Assembly: GCF_008369195.1 (NCBI RefSeq)
Contig: NZ_VOBC01000002.1
Span: 62,001 to 126,000, forward strand
DNA: 64,000 bases
Source: Sporosarcina sp. ANT_H38
Lineage (GTDB): Bacteria > Bacillota > Bacilli > Bacillales_A > Planococcaceae
Reading direction: 5' to 3'
The position numbers were made by a program, and so were the translations under genes. Position 1 is the first letter of the stretch, and each line of letters opens with the position of its first letter. Shown here piece by piece: positions 43,460 through 53,201 of this stretch. Under the pieces are notes generated by a model. That model did no database searches and was not told the origin of the DNA. It worked only from the letters and a program-made list of their open reading frames with translations.

Positions 43460-44578
43460 ATGAAATCACGTATGTTTACTGCGAAACCATTGGCCGTCGT
43501 TTTCGGAGCAATGTTAATGGTAGTTCTTTCACTTACTTTTTCTAGTACGGTGAATGCTCACGGTTATGTAAGTCAACCAGAAAGTCGTGGCTTGTTATGC
43601 AAAACGGGTGCTAACATTGATTGTGGTGGCGTTCAGTATGAACCACAGAGTTTAGAAGCCCCTGGTAACTTCCCCATCGGCGGTCCGGCTGATGGACATA
43701 TTGCAGGCGCTAACATATTTCCAAAGCTTGACGAACAATCAAAATACAGATGGACAAAAGTACCAATGAAGAGCGGTGCCAATACTTTTGAATGGTCACT
43801 TACAGCTGCACATGCAACAACTAAATGGGATTACTATATTACGAAGAAAGATTGGAATCCCGATCAGCCTTTAAAGCGAGCTGACCTTGAACCATTCTGT
43901 ACAATTAATGACGGTGGCAAGAACCCAGCATTCAGCGTAAAGCATAATTGTAATGTACCAGATCGTTCCGGATATCAAGTCATTCTTGCGGTCTGGAGCA
44001 TCGCGGATACACCAAATGCATTTTACAATGTAATCGATGCAAACTTTGATGGGACAACTGTTCCGCCTATTGATCCAGGTCCAGTCGATCCTGATCCTAC
44101 CCCTAATCCTAATCCCGAAACTGACACTTGGAGCAGCACACAAGTTTACGTGGGTGGTAATGAAGTTACGTATAACGGATCTGTATACAAAGCTAAATGG
44201 TGGACGCAAGGTGAAAAACCAGGTGATTCGGCTGTTTGGGAACTTGTTACGGACAACGGCAACGTAACACCGGAACCTTCAGCAAATGAATGGAACACTA
44301 GTAAAGTCTACTTAGGTGGACATAAAGTCGAGTACAACGGGAACCATTACCAAGCGAAGTGGTGGACACAAGGCGAAAAGCCTGGCAGTTCAGCGGTCTG
44401 GGAACTGGTTAAATCTAACGGTAGCGTGGTACCCGATGACTCGACGAATGAATGGAGTGCGAGCAAAGTCTACTTAAGTGGAGATAGAGTGAAGTACACC
44501 AGTGTTCTTTACCAAGCGAACTGGTGGACACAAGGAAATAGTCCAGATTCAAGTCGTGAGTGGTCGATTGTAAACTAA
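43460..44578 (+). CDS. AA10 lytic polysaccharide monooxygenase with three CBM5/12
   Basis: 372 residues, AGGAGG upstream. A signal peptide (1-33, ending VNA) leaves His34 as the mature N-terminus (HGYVSQPESRG). With His118 (TAAHATT) this forms the copper histidine brace, and FYNVIDANF near 188-196 carries the usual AA10 axial aromatic. A Pro/Asp linker (about 200-220) leads to three tandem carbohydrate modules (about 222-264, 277-317, 330-372), each with the AKWWTQG motif of CBM5/12. Secreted, oxidative chitin (or cellulose) cleavage. Bracketed by inverted pieces of the second repeat family. Confidence 0.95.
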   Translation: MKSRMFTAKPLAVVFGAMLMVVLSLTFSSTVNAHGYVSQPESRGLLCKTGANIDCGGVQYEPQSLEAPGNFPIGGPADGHIAGANIFPKLDEQSKYRWTKVPMKSGANTFEWSLTAAHATTKWDYYITKKDWNPDQPLKRADLEPFCTINDGGKNPAFSVKHNCNVPDRSGYQVILAVWSIADTPNAFYNVIDANFDGTTVPPIDPGPVDPDPTPNPNPETDTWSSTQVYVGGNEVTYNGSVYKAKWWTQGEKPGDSAVWELVTDNGNVTPEPSANEWNTSKVYLGGHKVEYNGNHYQAKWWTQGEKPGSSAVWELVKSNGSVVPDDSTNEWSASKVYLSGDRVKYTSVLYQANWWTQGNSPDSSREWSIVN

Positions 44579-45253
44579 TTTTGCACATCTGTTAATTAAC
44601 CATATATTTACATAAAACACTAGTGAGAAGGGCTCGATAACCTCCATTTTCACTGGACTATTTTCGGACCGCTTTCGGCTAACGATTCATGACAGATTTA
44701 CTGAGGGTCCTTGTGTGGCTAGTTGCCTGTCGCGTTCCTCCAATGCTCAAGTGAAAAATGCGGTTGTTTTGGAAGAAAAGAATAGATGACATACTATGGA
44801 GAGTGTAAGTGCCCGAAGATGGAATTTCGGGCACTCTTGCACGTTGTACAATGCGTTCCTTAGTTACTTTTAGTAAAGATTATGCATCTAATCCTGTGAC
44901 ACCCTATAGAAAGTGACACTTTCTTAAAAGTAAATATGAAAAAACCATGGAGAAAGCATCAGCCGCCAAAATTGCATCTTTGGCGGCTTTTCTCCAGGTA
45001 AGAAGCCAGCTATTCTTTCGTCCCAAAAAGCTTAGCACTCTGTGTACTTATGCATTTGGAGCGCGAAGGATGAAGGACAACCATACGTGCGACAAAGTCG
45101 CATCCCTACACATTCAGACATCACGGTAATCGTACTAGAAGTCATTCAATCCAAGCGATCCCAAAGCGCAACTATACAAGTGCGGCCGGGAGGGATTACG
45201 TTGTTTACTGGTTATTTTTAGTTAATCAACAGACGTGCTAGTTTTGTTTTTCT

Positions 45254-45301
45254 TACCTATGCGCCATTGAATGATCCATTCAATGGCGCATAGGTATTTT
45301 T
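45254..45301. terminator. Very strong bidirectional hairpin
   Basis: Perfect 20-bp arms (45254-45273 and 45277-45296, beginning TACCTATGCGCC) with a 3-nt loop, preceded by TTTTTCT and followed by TTTTTC. Confidence 0.8.
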
Positions 45302-45762
45302 CATGTTCAATTGGTAAGGGATGATTTCACGTTTGTTGATCAACCATTTTATTACATCGGTAACTTGTCGTAAAATCGGGAGAAACCCATTTTCACTTGT
45401 ACCTTTTCGGCTCGCTCGGAACATAATGGTCACGACGACTTTACCGGTTGGGAAATCCTGTTGCAACCATCTGCCTGCCACGTACCTTCAGTGCTGAAGT
45501 GAAAAATGCAAATATAGTAGGTAGTTACTTACATAACAAATTCCCGTCTAATAAACAAATAATTTTAGTGATTCGCCATATATAAGCACCTAAAATCAAT
45601 TCATTATTTAAGAATGAATAATGAACTTCCACAAGTGAATGTTGCTTTTTGGGATTTTTCGGTGTCACTTACATAACGATTGACCTATCGCAGTCAACGA
45701 CCTATCCAATGGTTTACAAACATATAGAACACTTGTTACTTTCGGAACATTCGAAAATAGTC

Positions 45763-45792
45763 TTGCTTTCTTATTATTCATTAGTGTATAGT
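45763..45792 (+). promoter_or_regulatory. Likely sigma-A promoter of the regulator gene
   Basis: TTGCTT (45763-45768), 18-bp spacer, TATAGT (45787-45792), about 50 bases before the ATG. Confidence 0.5.
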
Positions 45793-45843
45793 TTATTCAG
45801 ATATTGATATTCCATTCAAAAGTATTATATAGAAGGAGGATTT

Positions 45844-47226
45844 ATGGCGAAATTCCATTTAACACCTAACTCTGTACAAGAAATAATCGATACGTATGAT
45901 GAGGATGTCATTGTTACAAATCGGGAAGGAATTATTATTAAGGCTACACGGATAAGCGGTCAGTATTACGGCATGCAGCCTGAAGAGCTCATTGGAAAAT
46001 CCGTCTATGATTTGCAATCTGCGGATATCTTTTCTCCCGCTATCACGCCAATGGTTCTTGAACAAAAAAAGAAAGTGATTCTAATACAACAAACGCCTTC
46101 AGGAGCAAAAGTACTTATTACTGGGATACCTTTTTTCAATGAACACGGAGAAATTGAATATGTTATTAGCTATTCCTATAACGTTTCGGAATTGCTTGTC
46201 ATCCAGGAGTATATGAAAGACTTGGAGTTCGAAATGTCAAAAGTACAGGAAGAGCTTAGCTTATTGAGAAAACAATCTCTGACGATAGATGGGCTTGTCA
46301 TTGAAAGTAAAGAGATCGTAGAAGCGTTTGAAATAGTTTATAGAGTTGCGCCGCTTGATGTTTCCGTAGTGCTAGAAGGCGAACGCGGAACCGGTAAAAC
46401 GACTATGGCAAAAGTGATACATACGAATAGTTCACGTAAAAATGGTCCATTCATCGAGTTCGACTGTGCAACGATTCCGATTTCAATGTTTGAAAAAGAA
46501 CTATTTGGCGAAATAACAGGCACTACACAGGATTCAACTATATCTCCTGGTAGCTTATCAATCGCGGGTGGCGGAACGCTCTATTTGAAAAAAATTGATA
46601 GATTGCCTATCCATTTGCAAAATAAACTATTAAAAACTTTAAAAGATGGTAGTTTTAAGCCTGTTGGTAGTGAAAAGTCCTACCCACTTGACGTCCGCTT
46701 AATTTCTTCTACTGAAACGGATTTGTATGAAGCATCGCAAAGCAACGATTTTATTGAAGAATTATATTTCCTATTAACTATTATCCCTATCCATTTAGAG
46801 CCTATACGAATGAGAAAAGAGGATTTGTGCTCCCTCATTTCGAATCATCTCCATCATTTTTCAAAAAAATACAAAACAACTAAACTACTCTCTGACAGCG
46901 CTTTCAAACTATTGTTAAAAGTGGAATGGAAAGGTAATATTCATGAACTTCGTAACGTTATGGAACGGATTGTCGTTCAAAGTACACAAAGTACGATTGG
47001 CATTGATGATCTACCACCGGAATACCGGTTGCAGGGTGATGATGGACTGACAGATTTCGATTTAGATGGACAAACGCTACCGAGTATATTGGAGCATGTA
47101 GAAATGAAAGTATTGGAAAGTGCACGTCATCGATATAAAACAACAACTGCAATGGCAAGAATTCTTGGCATAAGCCAACCTTCCGTCGTGAGGAAGTTAA
47201 AGAAATATACTTCTCCAGATGATTGA
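45844..47226 (+). CDS. Sigma-54 activator-like regulator with degenerate AAA+ motifs
   Basis: 460 residues, GGAGGA upstream. PAS domain (about 8-118), AAA+ domain (about 150-375) and a C-terminal Fis-type HTH (TTAMARILGISQPSVVRKLK). Walker A GERGTGKT (179-186) is intact. The GAFTGA loop is absent (ELFGEITGTTQDSTISPGS), the Walker B acidic pair is replaced (GGTLYLKKI, 243-251), and the arginine-finger region is altered. ATP hydrolysis and sigma-54 contact are therefore doubtful. It probably regulates the aminotransferase and permease genes downstream by a non-canonical route. Confidence 0.88.
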   Translation: MAKFHLTPNSVQEIIDTYDEDVIVTNREGIIIKATRISGQYYGMQPEELIGKSVYDLQSADIFSPAITPMVLEQKKKVILIQQTPSGAKVLITGIPFFNEHGEIEYVISYSYNVSELLVIQEYMKDLEFEMSKVQEELSLLRKQSLTIDGLVIESKEIVEAFEIVYRVAPLDVSVVLEGERGTGKTTMAKVIHTNSSRKNGPFIEFDCATIPISMFEKELFGEITGTTQDSTISPGSLSIAGGGTLYLKKIDRLPIHLQNKLLKTLKDGSFKPVGSEKSYPLDVRLISSTETDLYEASQSNDFIEELYFLLTIIPIHLEPIRMRKEDLCSLISNHLHHFSKKYKTTKLLSDSAFKLLLKVEWKGNIHELRNVMERIVVQSTQSTIGIDDLPPEYRLQGDDGLTDFDLDGQTLPSILEHVEMKVLESARHRYKTTTAMARILGISQPSVVRKLKKYTSPDD

Positions 47227-47319
47227 ACAGCGAACAAGACATCGCTTAGAACGCTATTTAATCATGGCAGAGACATAAAAATTATTCATAGTAGATATAG
47301 AAGACTAGGAGGATTTATA

Positions 47320-48639
47320 ATGCAAAATGAAATTAGTAAAAAGCAAGATTGGACACATATGGTGGATTCTATCGGAAACTTTCTAGCACCTAGTATGGCG
47401 AAAGATCATCCGAATTTGCCTGTTGTAAAAGCTGAAGGTTGTTATTACTACGGGGCGGACGGCAAAAGATATTTAGACTTCACTTCGGGTATCGCGGTTG
47501 AAAACGTTGGCCATCGTCATCCTAAAGTGGTGCAGGCAATAAAAGACAGTGCAGATCATCTTATTCACGGTCCCTCAGGTGTCATCATCTATGAATCCAT
47601 TTTGAGGTTGGCAGCTGAGCTACAGAAAATCCTCCCACCGAAACTGGATAATTTCTTCTTCGCGAACAGTGGAACAGAGGCAATTGAAGGTGCGTTGAAA
47701 CTCGCTAAATATGTAACGAAGAGACCGTATATCGTCTCATTCACAGGTTGCTTCCACGGCAGATCGATTGGAGCACTTAGTGTCACAACATCTAAAAGTA
47801 AATATAGAAAGCATCTACAGCCCTCTTGGCTAACTTATCAACTCCCTTACGCTCTACCAGAATACTTGCCGACGGATGCTGATCCAGATGTTTATTTTGC
47901 TGAAAAGCTTGAACGTGATGCAGAGCTACTATTTAACCATCAAGTGGATCCGGAAGAGGTTGCATGTATGATCATTGAGCCGATTATGGGAGAGGGAGGC
48001 TATATCATACCACCCGCATCTTGGCTTAAAAAAATCAGAGAAATTTGTGACCGACATGGCATCCTTCTCATATTTGATGAAGTACAAACCGGTTTCGGAC
48101 GTACTGGTAATTGGTTTGCGGCTCAAACATTCGATGTAAAACCGGATATCATGGCGATTGCGAAAGGAATTGCTGCAGGACTTCCTCTTAGCGCAACTGT
48201 TGCTTCCAAAGAACTGATGGAACAATGGCCACTCGGTTCCCACGGGACAACATTTGGTGGAAACCCAATTGCCTGTTCCGCCGCTCTTGCTTCATTGGAA
48301 GTAATACAGGAGGAAAAGCTACTTGAAAACACGCAAGAGATGGGCGCATATGCGTTGGCCCGACTGCTGGAAATGAAAGAGCAATTCCCTATCATTCGGG
48401 ATGTCAGAGGTGTGGGACTGATGATTGGCATCGAACTGGGGGATCCGCAAACTGGAAAACCTTCTGGTCAGACCGTCATGGAAGTACTTGATTATAGTCT
48501 TGAAAATGGAGTGCTCTTTTATTTATGTGGAAATTCAGGGGAAGTCATTCGAATGATTCCACCGCTTACAATTAATAAAGAGCAGATTGATGTTGGACTC
48601 GCTGTGTTAATAGCAGCTCTTGAAACCTACTCAAACTAA
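47320..48639 (+). CDS. Class III aminotransferase (4-aminobutyrate transaminase-like)
   Basis: 439 residues, AGGAGG upstream. PLP enzyme features: [24 protein letters not shown] N-terminus (as [19 protein letters not shown]), [66 protein letters not shown], and the PLP-lysine in [15 protein letters not shown]. Transfers an omega-amino group (GABA, ornithine or similar) to a 2-oxo acid. The preceding regulator and following permease suggest an inducible amine or amino acid catabolic unit. Confidence 0.93.
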   Translation: MQNEISKKQDWTHMVDSIGNFLAPSMAKDHPNLPVVKAEGCYYYGADGKRYLDFTSGIAVENVGHRHPKVVQAIKDSADHLIHGPSGVIIYESILRLAAELQKILPPKLDNFFFANSGTEAIEGALKLAKYVTKRPYIVSFTGCFHGRSIGALSVTTSKSKYRKHLQPSWLTYQLPYALPEYLPTDADPDVYFAEKLERDAELLFNHQVDPEEVACMIIEPIMGEGGYIIPPASWLKKIREICDRHGILLIFDEVQTGFGRTGNWFAAQTFDVKPDIMAIAKGIAAGLPLSATVASKELMEQWPLGSHGTTFGGNPIACSAALASLEVIQEEKLLENTQEMGAYALARLLEMKEQFPIIRDVRGVGLMIGIELGDPQTGKPSGQTVMEVLDYSLENGVLFYLCGNSGEVIRMIPPLTINKEQIDVGLAVLIAALETYSN

Positions 48640-48654
48640 AATGGGGGAAATGGA

Positions 48655-50022
48655 ATGTCAGTTGTTTACAAAAGGGATACTGTTAAATCGAACAACAATG
48701 CTTGGAAATTCTTAGTACCATCTATAATTGGTGTTCTTCTATTTCTAACGCCCGTAAAAGTGAACGGCGAGATTACAATAGGTGTGGGTGTCTTGGCATC
48801 TGCTCTATTAAAGACATTTGGAGACTGGATTCCGCAATTTATTTTGTTTTTGTTAGGGGTCTCAGTTCTATTGACTGTAGTGACCATTACGCTAAAACCC
48901 GGATTTATAATGAAAAACCAGTTCCTGAAGGGTGTATTCCATGTAGGCGCATTCGGAATTATCATGCGCTTCATAGGGCTTGCCGTCGGGATTATGGCAT
49001 ACTTTGAAATCGGTCCTGAATTCATCTCATCACGGAATACAGGAGGAGTTGTACTTTACGACCTGGCTCCTGTCCTGCTAACATGGTTTCTATTTGCGGG
49101 AATCCTTCTTCCACTTCTAGTCGAATTCGGATTAATGGAATTTGTCGGATCCTTAGTTGAAAAAGTGATGCGCCCCCTCTTTACATTGCCGGGACGCTCT
49201 TCTATTGACACTATGGCTTCTTGGATGGGTGCGGGAACCGTCGGTGTTCTTGTAACAATGAAACAATATGACGAGGGCTATTACACAAAACGTGAAGCCG
49301 CAGTCATTGCGACAACATTTTCAATTGCTTCTGTTGCGTTTTCACTTGTAATTGCAAACGTAGTCGGATTGGGGCACTTATTTATAGAATTTTACCTTAC
49401 TATATCGTTTGCAAGTGTGATTGCAGCATTAATCATGCCACGGATTCCTCCATTATCGCGTAAACCTGATACCTATCACGAACCGATTGGTCAAAGAATT
49501 GATGAATCCCAGCCAGAAGGCGTTTCAAAACTTCAATGGGGCTGGATAAAAGCATTAGAAAAAGCGAACACCGCTAAAAGTCCAAAAAAATTGGTTCAAG
49601 ATGGTGTAGAAACGGTACTGGATATTTGGCTTGGCCTCATTCCACTTGTTATGAGCTTGGGAGCAATCGCCCTTATAGTGGCTGAATATACACCTATATT
49701 CAACATTATTTCATATCCAATAGTGCCAATATTGGAACTCATGCAACTACCTGAAGCTGCAAAAGCTGCCCCAACAATGCTTGTCGGTTTCGCAGATATG
49801 TTTTTACCTGCAGTCATCGCAAGTGGCATTGAGGCTGAAATTACGAGATTCGTAGTCGCCGCCCTTTCACTGACGCAACTTGTCTATATGTCAGAAATCG
49901 GGATTTTGATTTTGCGCTCAAATATTCCGGTCACTTTCCTTGAACTGTTCATTATCTTTATCCAGCGTACAATTATTACGCTTCCTATCATTGTACTTAT
50001 CGCTCATTTCTTTGTATTTTAA
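48655..50022 (+). CDS. YjiH-like membrane protein (nucleoside-recognition/Gate domain)
   Basis: 455 residues, GGGGGAAATGG upstream, 15 bases after the aminotransferase. About ten membrane helices. Gate-domain features: GRSSIDTMASWMGAGTVGVL and KRE-AAVIATTFSIASVAFS in the middle, and SEIGILILRSNIPVT near the C-terminus. Fits the YjiH family, often found next to amine/amino acid catabolic genes. A transport role for the transaminase substrate is likely but unproven. Confidence 0.88.
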   Translation: MSVVYKRDTVKSNNNAWKFLVPSIIGVLLFLTPVKVNGEITIGVGVLASALLKTFGDWIPQFILFLLGVSVLLTVVTITLKPGFIMKNQFLKGVFHVGAFGIIMRFIGLAVGIMAYFEIGPEFISSRNTGGVVLYDLAPVLLTWFLFAGILLPLLVEFGLMEFVGSLVEKVMRPLFTLPGRSSIDTMASWMGAGTVGVLVTMKQYDEGYYTKREAAVIATTFSIASVAFSLVIANVVGLGHLFIEFYLTISFASVIAALIMPRIPPLSRKPDTYHEPIGQRIDESQPEGVSKLQWGWIKALEKANTAKSPKKLVQDGVETVLDIWLGLIPLVMSLGAIALIVAEYTPIFNIISYPIVPILELMQLPEAAKAAPTMLVGFADMFLPAVIASGIEAEITRFVVAALSLTQLVYMSEIGILILRSNIPVTFLELFIIFIQRTIITLPIIVLIAHFFVF

Positions 50023-50357
50023 CACGTCTGTTGATGAACGATTTATTCGCATAAAGGGCTTGAAAACCTCCATTTTCACCGGACTATTTTCGTGGCCGCT
50101 TTCGGCTAACGATTCATGACAGCTTTAAGGAGGAATTGCAATTCATTCCTCCCCAGAGATGTCCCTGTGTGGCTAGAAGTGACTCCGTCACTTCTAGCCA
50201 CACTTTTTCATTAATCCTGTTATGAGTAGTTGCCTGTCGGGTTCCTACACTGTTCAAGTGAAAAACACAGTTTTTTTGAAAGAAAAGAATAGATGCCTGT
50301 CTCTGGAGAGTGTAAGTGCCTCTTGAGTAGTTTCGCACACAGTTACTCGTTTCCAAT
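50023..50357. other. Intergenic region with interspersed repeat piece
   Basis: No gene. It carries the left part of the second repeat family (CACGTCTGTTGATGAACGAT, ATTTTCACCGGACTATTTTC), including the 17-bp hairpin at 50167-50203, and ends in a truncated hairpin 1 region (GAGAGTGTAAGTGCCTC). Confidence 0.75.
50167..50209 (+). terminator. Terminator of the aminotransferase operon
   Basis: GTGTGGCTAGAAGTGAC (50167-50183), loop TCC, GTCACTTCTAGCCACAC (50187-50203), then TTTTTC. Confidence 0.8.
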
Positions 50358-50765
50358 TTATTTCATACGTAATAGTATTTTTGTAAATGCTGTGAAATCA
50401 CTTAGGTGATTATCTAAAATGGCCTGCAAAATATCGAGCTGGATGGCTTGATAATCATGCACGGCAATATTTCGAAACCCGACCATATTCATCAATGTTT
50501 TTGCTAATGATGCGCCAATGATTCCATCTTCCTCTAATAAGCGAAAAGCCTCTCGACTGGCTTTAGGCAAGCCTAATTTTTTCTCACTGACGAGATGCAT
50601 CGCTAAATCAATACTTGCCTCACAAGCACGCTGAATGTTTAAAATGATACTATCCTGTTTAGTGAATTCTTTCAAATTGCTTGGATCCTGATTATAAACT
50701 TCATTGATTCTCTTCACACAACGCTCAATTGTCATCACTTTATTTAAGATTACTTCATTATTCAC
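50358..50765 (-). CDS. hepT: HepT-like HEPN toxin/RNase
   Basis: 135 residues from the GTG at 50765 (GAGGGAG upstream), overlapping the stop of the antitoxin gene by eight bases (GTGAATAA). An all-helical HEPN domain (DUF86-type) with the RxxxxHxY RNase motif as RNIAVHDY (Arg98, His103, Tyr105). The open frame extends 18 codons upstream, but those overlap MntA. In HepT/MntA systems MntA AMPylates HepT near the HxY tyrosine and neutralises it. Confidence 0.9.
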   Translation of the reverse strand: MNNEVILNKVMTIERCVKRINEVYNQDPSNLKEFTKQDSIILNIQRACEASIDLAMHLVSEKKLGLPKASREAFRLLEEDGIIGASLAKTLMNMVGFRNIAVHDYQAIQLDILQAILDNHLSDFTAFTKILLRMK

Positions 50766-51165
50766 CAAAAATACTCCCTCTTTCTTCAATTCCTTGAAGG
50801 ATTTCAATCCGTTGTTCATTCAATGTCACATACATAGAGTATGCCTTCATTCGCTGTTTAATATATTCATTTTCATCGGCACAATCCATAAGGACTCCCG
50901 TAGAAAAAATTTGTACCGCAAATACTGTATCAACTTGCTTAATATCCACTAAATCCACATCAATCTGACATTTCTCAGCTAAATCTCCAGCTACTAAAAA
51001 ACGCTCATAATTCGTTAAAGTGGTTTCTGAAAAGTACGCAATATCTATATCGCTGTCTTCACGTGCAAGCCCCTTAACATAAGAGCCAAATAATAGAATA
51101 AAGGATGGATCTACGTGTTCGTTCAACACTTCTATAATTGTGTTTTCCAGTTGTTTAGATAGCAC
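50758..51165 (-). CDS. mntA: MntA-like nucleotidyltransferase antitoxin
   Basis: 135 residues from the GTG at 51165, eight bases after GGGAGGG; the frame is open 14 codons further. Minimal nucleotidyltransferase: LFGSYVKGLAREDSDIDIAY gives the GSx10DxD motif, and a third acidic residue lies in CQIDVDLVDI. Pairs with HepT in the next gene with translational coupling. Acts as an adenylyltransferase antitoxin in known systems (established for the family). Confidence 0.92.
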   Translation of the reverse strand: MLSKQLENTIIEVLNEHVDPSFILLFGSYVKGLAREDSDIDIAYFSETTLTNYERFLVAGDLAEKCQIDVDLVDIKQVDTVFAVQIFSTGVLMDCADENEYIKQRMKAYSMYVTLNEQRIEILQGIEERGSIFGE

Positions 51166-51207
51166 TTTCCACCCTCCCATAAAAATAAATGTAGTAGTTC
51201 TTTCCAT

Positions 51208-51547
51208 TATACAGACTACTTATGAAATTCACACGTTAGTGTCAAGTGAAAGCGCCTTCTAGTTGATTTTCCCAAGCAAATGTATGGCCTTTAGATGGTT
51301 TCTATAGTTAAAAACAATTTATTTCTATTTTTGAAAAATGGGTGTATTCTATTTCCTTCAATGTTTAACTGTCGTTTAAAATGAAATGACTAATCAAGAA
51401 ATTTAATAATTTAATACTAACCAAAACTGTAATAAAAAAAATACTCAATCACTTCCTTTTCTAAGATAACTTATCCTACAAAATGGCCCGATTGAGCGAC
51501 AGCTGTATTTAATTATCAAGCAAGTTAATATAAAAAATTTCTTTAAA
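51208..51547. other. Intergenic region, nothing recognised
   Basis: AT-rich, no gene. A third-motif remnant GGCCCGATTGAGCGAC is at about 51484. Confidence 0.6.
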
Positions 51548-51850
51548 TTAACCCATCCACGCCACCCAAACAAAAAATGACCATATAGAAACCGGAAGCC
51601 CTATTAAGAAACACGTAATAACACTCACAATAAGGTATTTTTGGGGGATTTTATTGAAAATTAATAGTGAAATAGGGATAATTACATATAATCCAATACT
51701 AATGAAAGTTAAGATAGTCATGGCTGTCATTGACTTAATTGTTGGGAACTGTTCATTTAAATCATAAGCTATAACATGACCAAATATACCTAATATAGTT
51801 GCAAATATAAGACCTACGATTACAAAAGTACTATAAATCATTTTCTTCAT
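51548..51850 (-). CDS. Small three-helix membrane protein
   Basis: 100 residues, GAGGAC just before the ATG. Hydrophobic segments at about 5-27, 43-62 and 72-96. Ends WSFFVWVAWMG. No family recognised. Likely a cassette, with a long-form boundary upstream. Confidence 0.7.
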   Translation of the reverse strand: MKKMIYSTFVIVGLIFATILGIFGHVIAYDLNEQFPTIKSMTAMTILTFISIGLYVIIPISLLIFNKIPQKYLIVSVITCFLIGLPVSIWSFFVWVAWMG

Positions 51851-51889
51851 GTCCTCAATTCCCTCTTTTATAATCGCTATTCAATAATC

Positions 51890-52092
51890 TTACCAGTTTG
51901 TTGAACAAGAAACTCGAATATCTCCATTCGCAAACTATCAATTCAATCGCTGAACGGGCTTGTATAGTCCATACACAGCAGGTTTATATAACGCCAGTTC
52001 ACGGCAGTAGTTAACTCCATTACTCAAGAAAAACTGCCCTGTAAATAAAGGCAGCCGGTTGTTCGACTAAAGCGCCCGTTAGGTCAATAAGA
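51890..52092 (-). repeat. Long-form cassette boundary
   Basis: Right half of an A core (GTTGAACAAG), long-form arm (CTGAACGGGCTTGTATAGTC, TTCACGGCAGTAGTTAACTC), terminator type 2 hairpin, B core CTAAAGCGCCCGTTAG. Confidence 0.82.
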
Positions 52093-52105
52093 GGTTTTGG
52101 TTCAA

Positions 52106-52558
52106 TCATTGTCCAAAGTGTTTGTCCAATGCAAAGGAAGCACGCCTACGTACATACTCTTGATTATCTTTTAGGAATTCATTTAATAGTATTCTACTTG
52201 ATAATTTTTCTTCACTTATTTCTCCAAGACCATAAGCAATTTGCCATTGTGCATCAGCATCTTTATAGGTTATAGCATACTTAGCTAATGATAAAAGTTG
52301 ATTAGGTAATTCTATAAGTTGTTCAATTATATTCTCAACTTCGTTATCCCTTGCTAGTATATAAAGAAAATCTTTAATTAGTTCATCGTTCCATCGTTCA
52401 ACTGACAGTCCTTCGATTAACGCTTTTGTAAGTTGGTAAAGTTCATCCCATTTAGGGTATTTCGTTTCCCATTCCCTATAGGATTTGTCAGCTTTGCTAC
52501 TCCATTTTTTGAAGTCCGAAACTCCATTTTTGAAGGGGATTATTAGTTCCACTCCCAT
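52106..52558 (-). CDS. HEAT-repeat-like cassette protein
   Basis: 150 residues from the ATG at 52558 (GAGGGT upstream). All-helical: KWDELYQLTKALIEGLSVER, LIKDFLYILARDNEVENIIE, and a C-terminal HEAT-like repeat (LNEFLKDNQEYVRRRASFAL). N-terminal MGVELIIPFKNGVSDFKKW. Probably a protein-binding scaffold; function unknown. Note the similar helical-repeat protein at 59007. Confidence 0.75.
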   Translation of the reverse strand: MGVELIIPFKNGVSDFKKWSSKADKSYREWETKYPKWDELYQLTKALIEGLSVERWNDELIKDFLYILARDNEVENIIEQLIELPNQLLSLAKYAITYKDADAQWQIAYGLGEISEEKLSSRILLNEFLKDNQEYVRRRASFALDKHFGQ

Positions 52559-52616
52559 TGCTATACCCTCACTTTGTATTGTATTTTCCAATATTACCGA
52601 TGTATGAATTCAAAAC

Positions 52617-52713
52617 CTTGTTCAACTAACCTGCCCCGTTAGTTCAACAAGTAAGAATAACTGCCCCAGCAGCCACAAGATCTTTCACTAAAGCACCCGT
52701 TAGTTCAAGAAGA
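52617..52713 (-). repeat. Full cassette boundary (A, terminator 3, B)
   Basis: A core CTAACCTGCCCCGTTAG in CTTGTTCAA/TTCAACAAG, type 3 variant (CTGCCCCAGCAGCCACAAGA), B core CTAAAGCACCCGTTAG. Confidence 0.9.
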
Positions 52714-53176
52714 AGTTACAATTTAATTGTTTTTTCGCTTCTTTTACGATGGTTGAAATTAAAGATTCTATTGTAATTCCCTCTATATTATCGCCATATC
52801 GATAGTCGTCTATCATTTCACTAATCTCATACCATACATTTAATTCTTCGCTAACAAATTCTTCACGAACTACCTGATAAATTTCATATGCATAGTTAAT
52901 TGCATTAGATTCATTATCTATTATTTGTTTTAGCAAATACCAGAAGTAATACTTAGAACACTTATCCTGCGAGGGTTCTTCTATACCTAATTCTCTCACT
53001 GCCCTATGAAAATAATCTTCTACCTCAAAAGTATTTAGAGTTTCACTTAGGGAAGAAAGTATATTTAGGGATGCAGACGTATCACTACTTTCTAACATTT
53101 TGATAGCCCAATTAACATAATCGACTGGTTCTACTTTCTTTTTGAATATTTTATAATACAACATTTTAGTTTCCAT
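52700..53176 (-). CDS. 158-residue cassette protein, copy 3 of 3
   Basis: ATG at 53176 after AAGGAG. Identical in protein sequence to copy 1 (13408-13884), 39 kb away, and two residues different from copy 2. Left boundary is type 3 and right boundary type 1, a third combination of flanks. Near-identity at DNA level from core to core, with unrelated sequence outside, makes this the clearest mobile unit of the window. Confidence 0.82.
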   Translation of the reverse strand: METKMLYYKIFKKKVEPVDYVNWAIKMLESSDTSASLNILSSLSETLNTFEVEDYFHRAVRELGIEEPSQDKCSKYYFWYLLKQIIDNESNAINYAYEIYQVVREEFVSEELNVWYEISEMIDDYRYGDNIEGITIESLISTIVKEAKKQLNCNFFLN

Positions 53177-53201
53177 CACTTACTCCTTTTATTTTACTCT
53201 T

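Larger units (their letters stand above)
44579..45843. other. 1.26-kb non-coding region with interspersed repeat
   Basis: No credible gene. 44620-45200 is a direct copy of the second repeat family, with hairpin 1 at 44807-44834 (loop one base different) and hairpin 2 at 44961-44988. A 20-bp perfect hairpin follows at 45254-45296, then AT-rich sequence leading to a likely promoter at 45763-45792. Confidence 0.75.

Noticed and set aside
44947..45481. Short frames in the interspersed repeat (44947-45129, 45257-45481)
   Set aside because: Composed of hairpin repeat sequence; corresponding frames are not kept in the other copies.
47226..47320. Sigma-54 promoter before the aminotransferase gene
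   Set aside because: A TGGCA sequence is present (near 47265) but no GC-containing -12 element at the right spacing.
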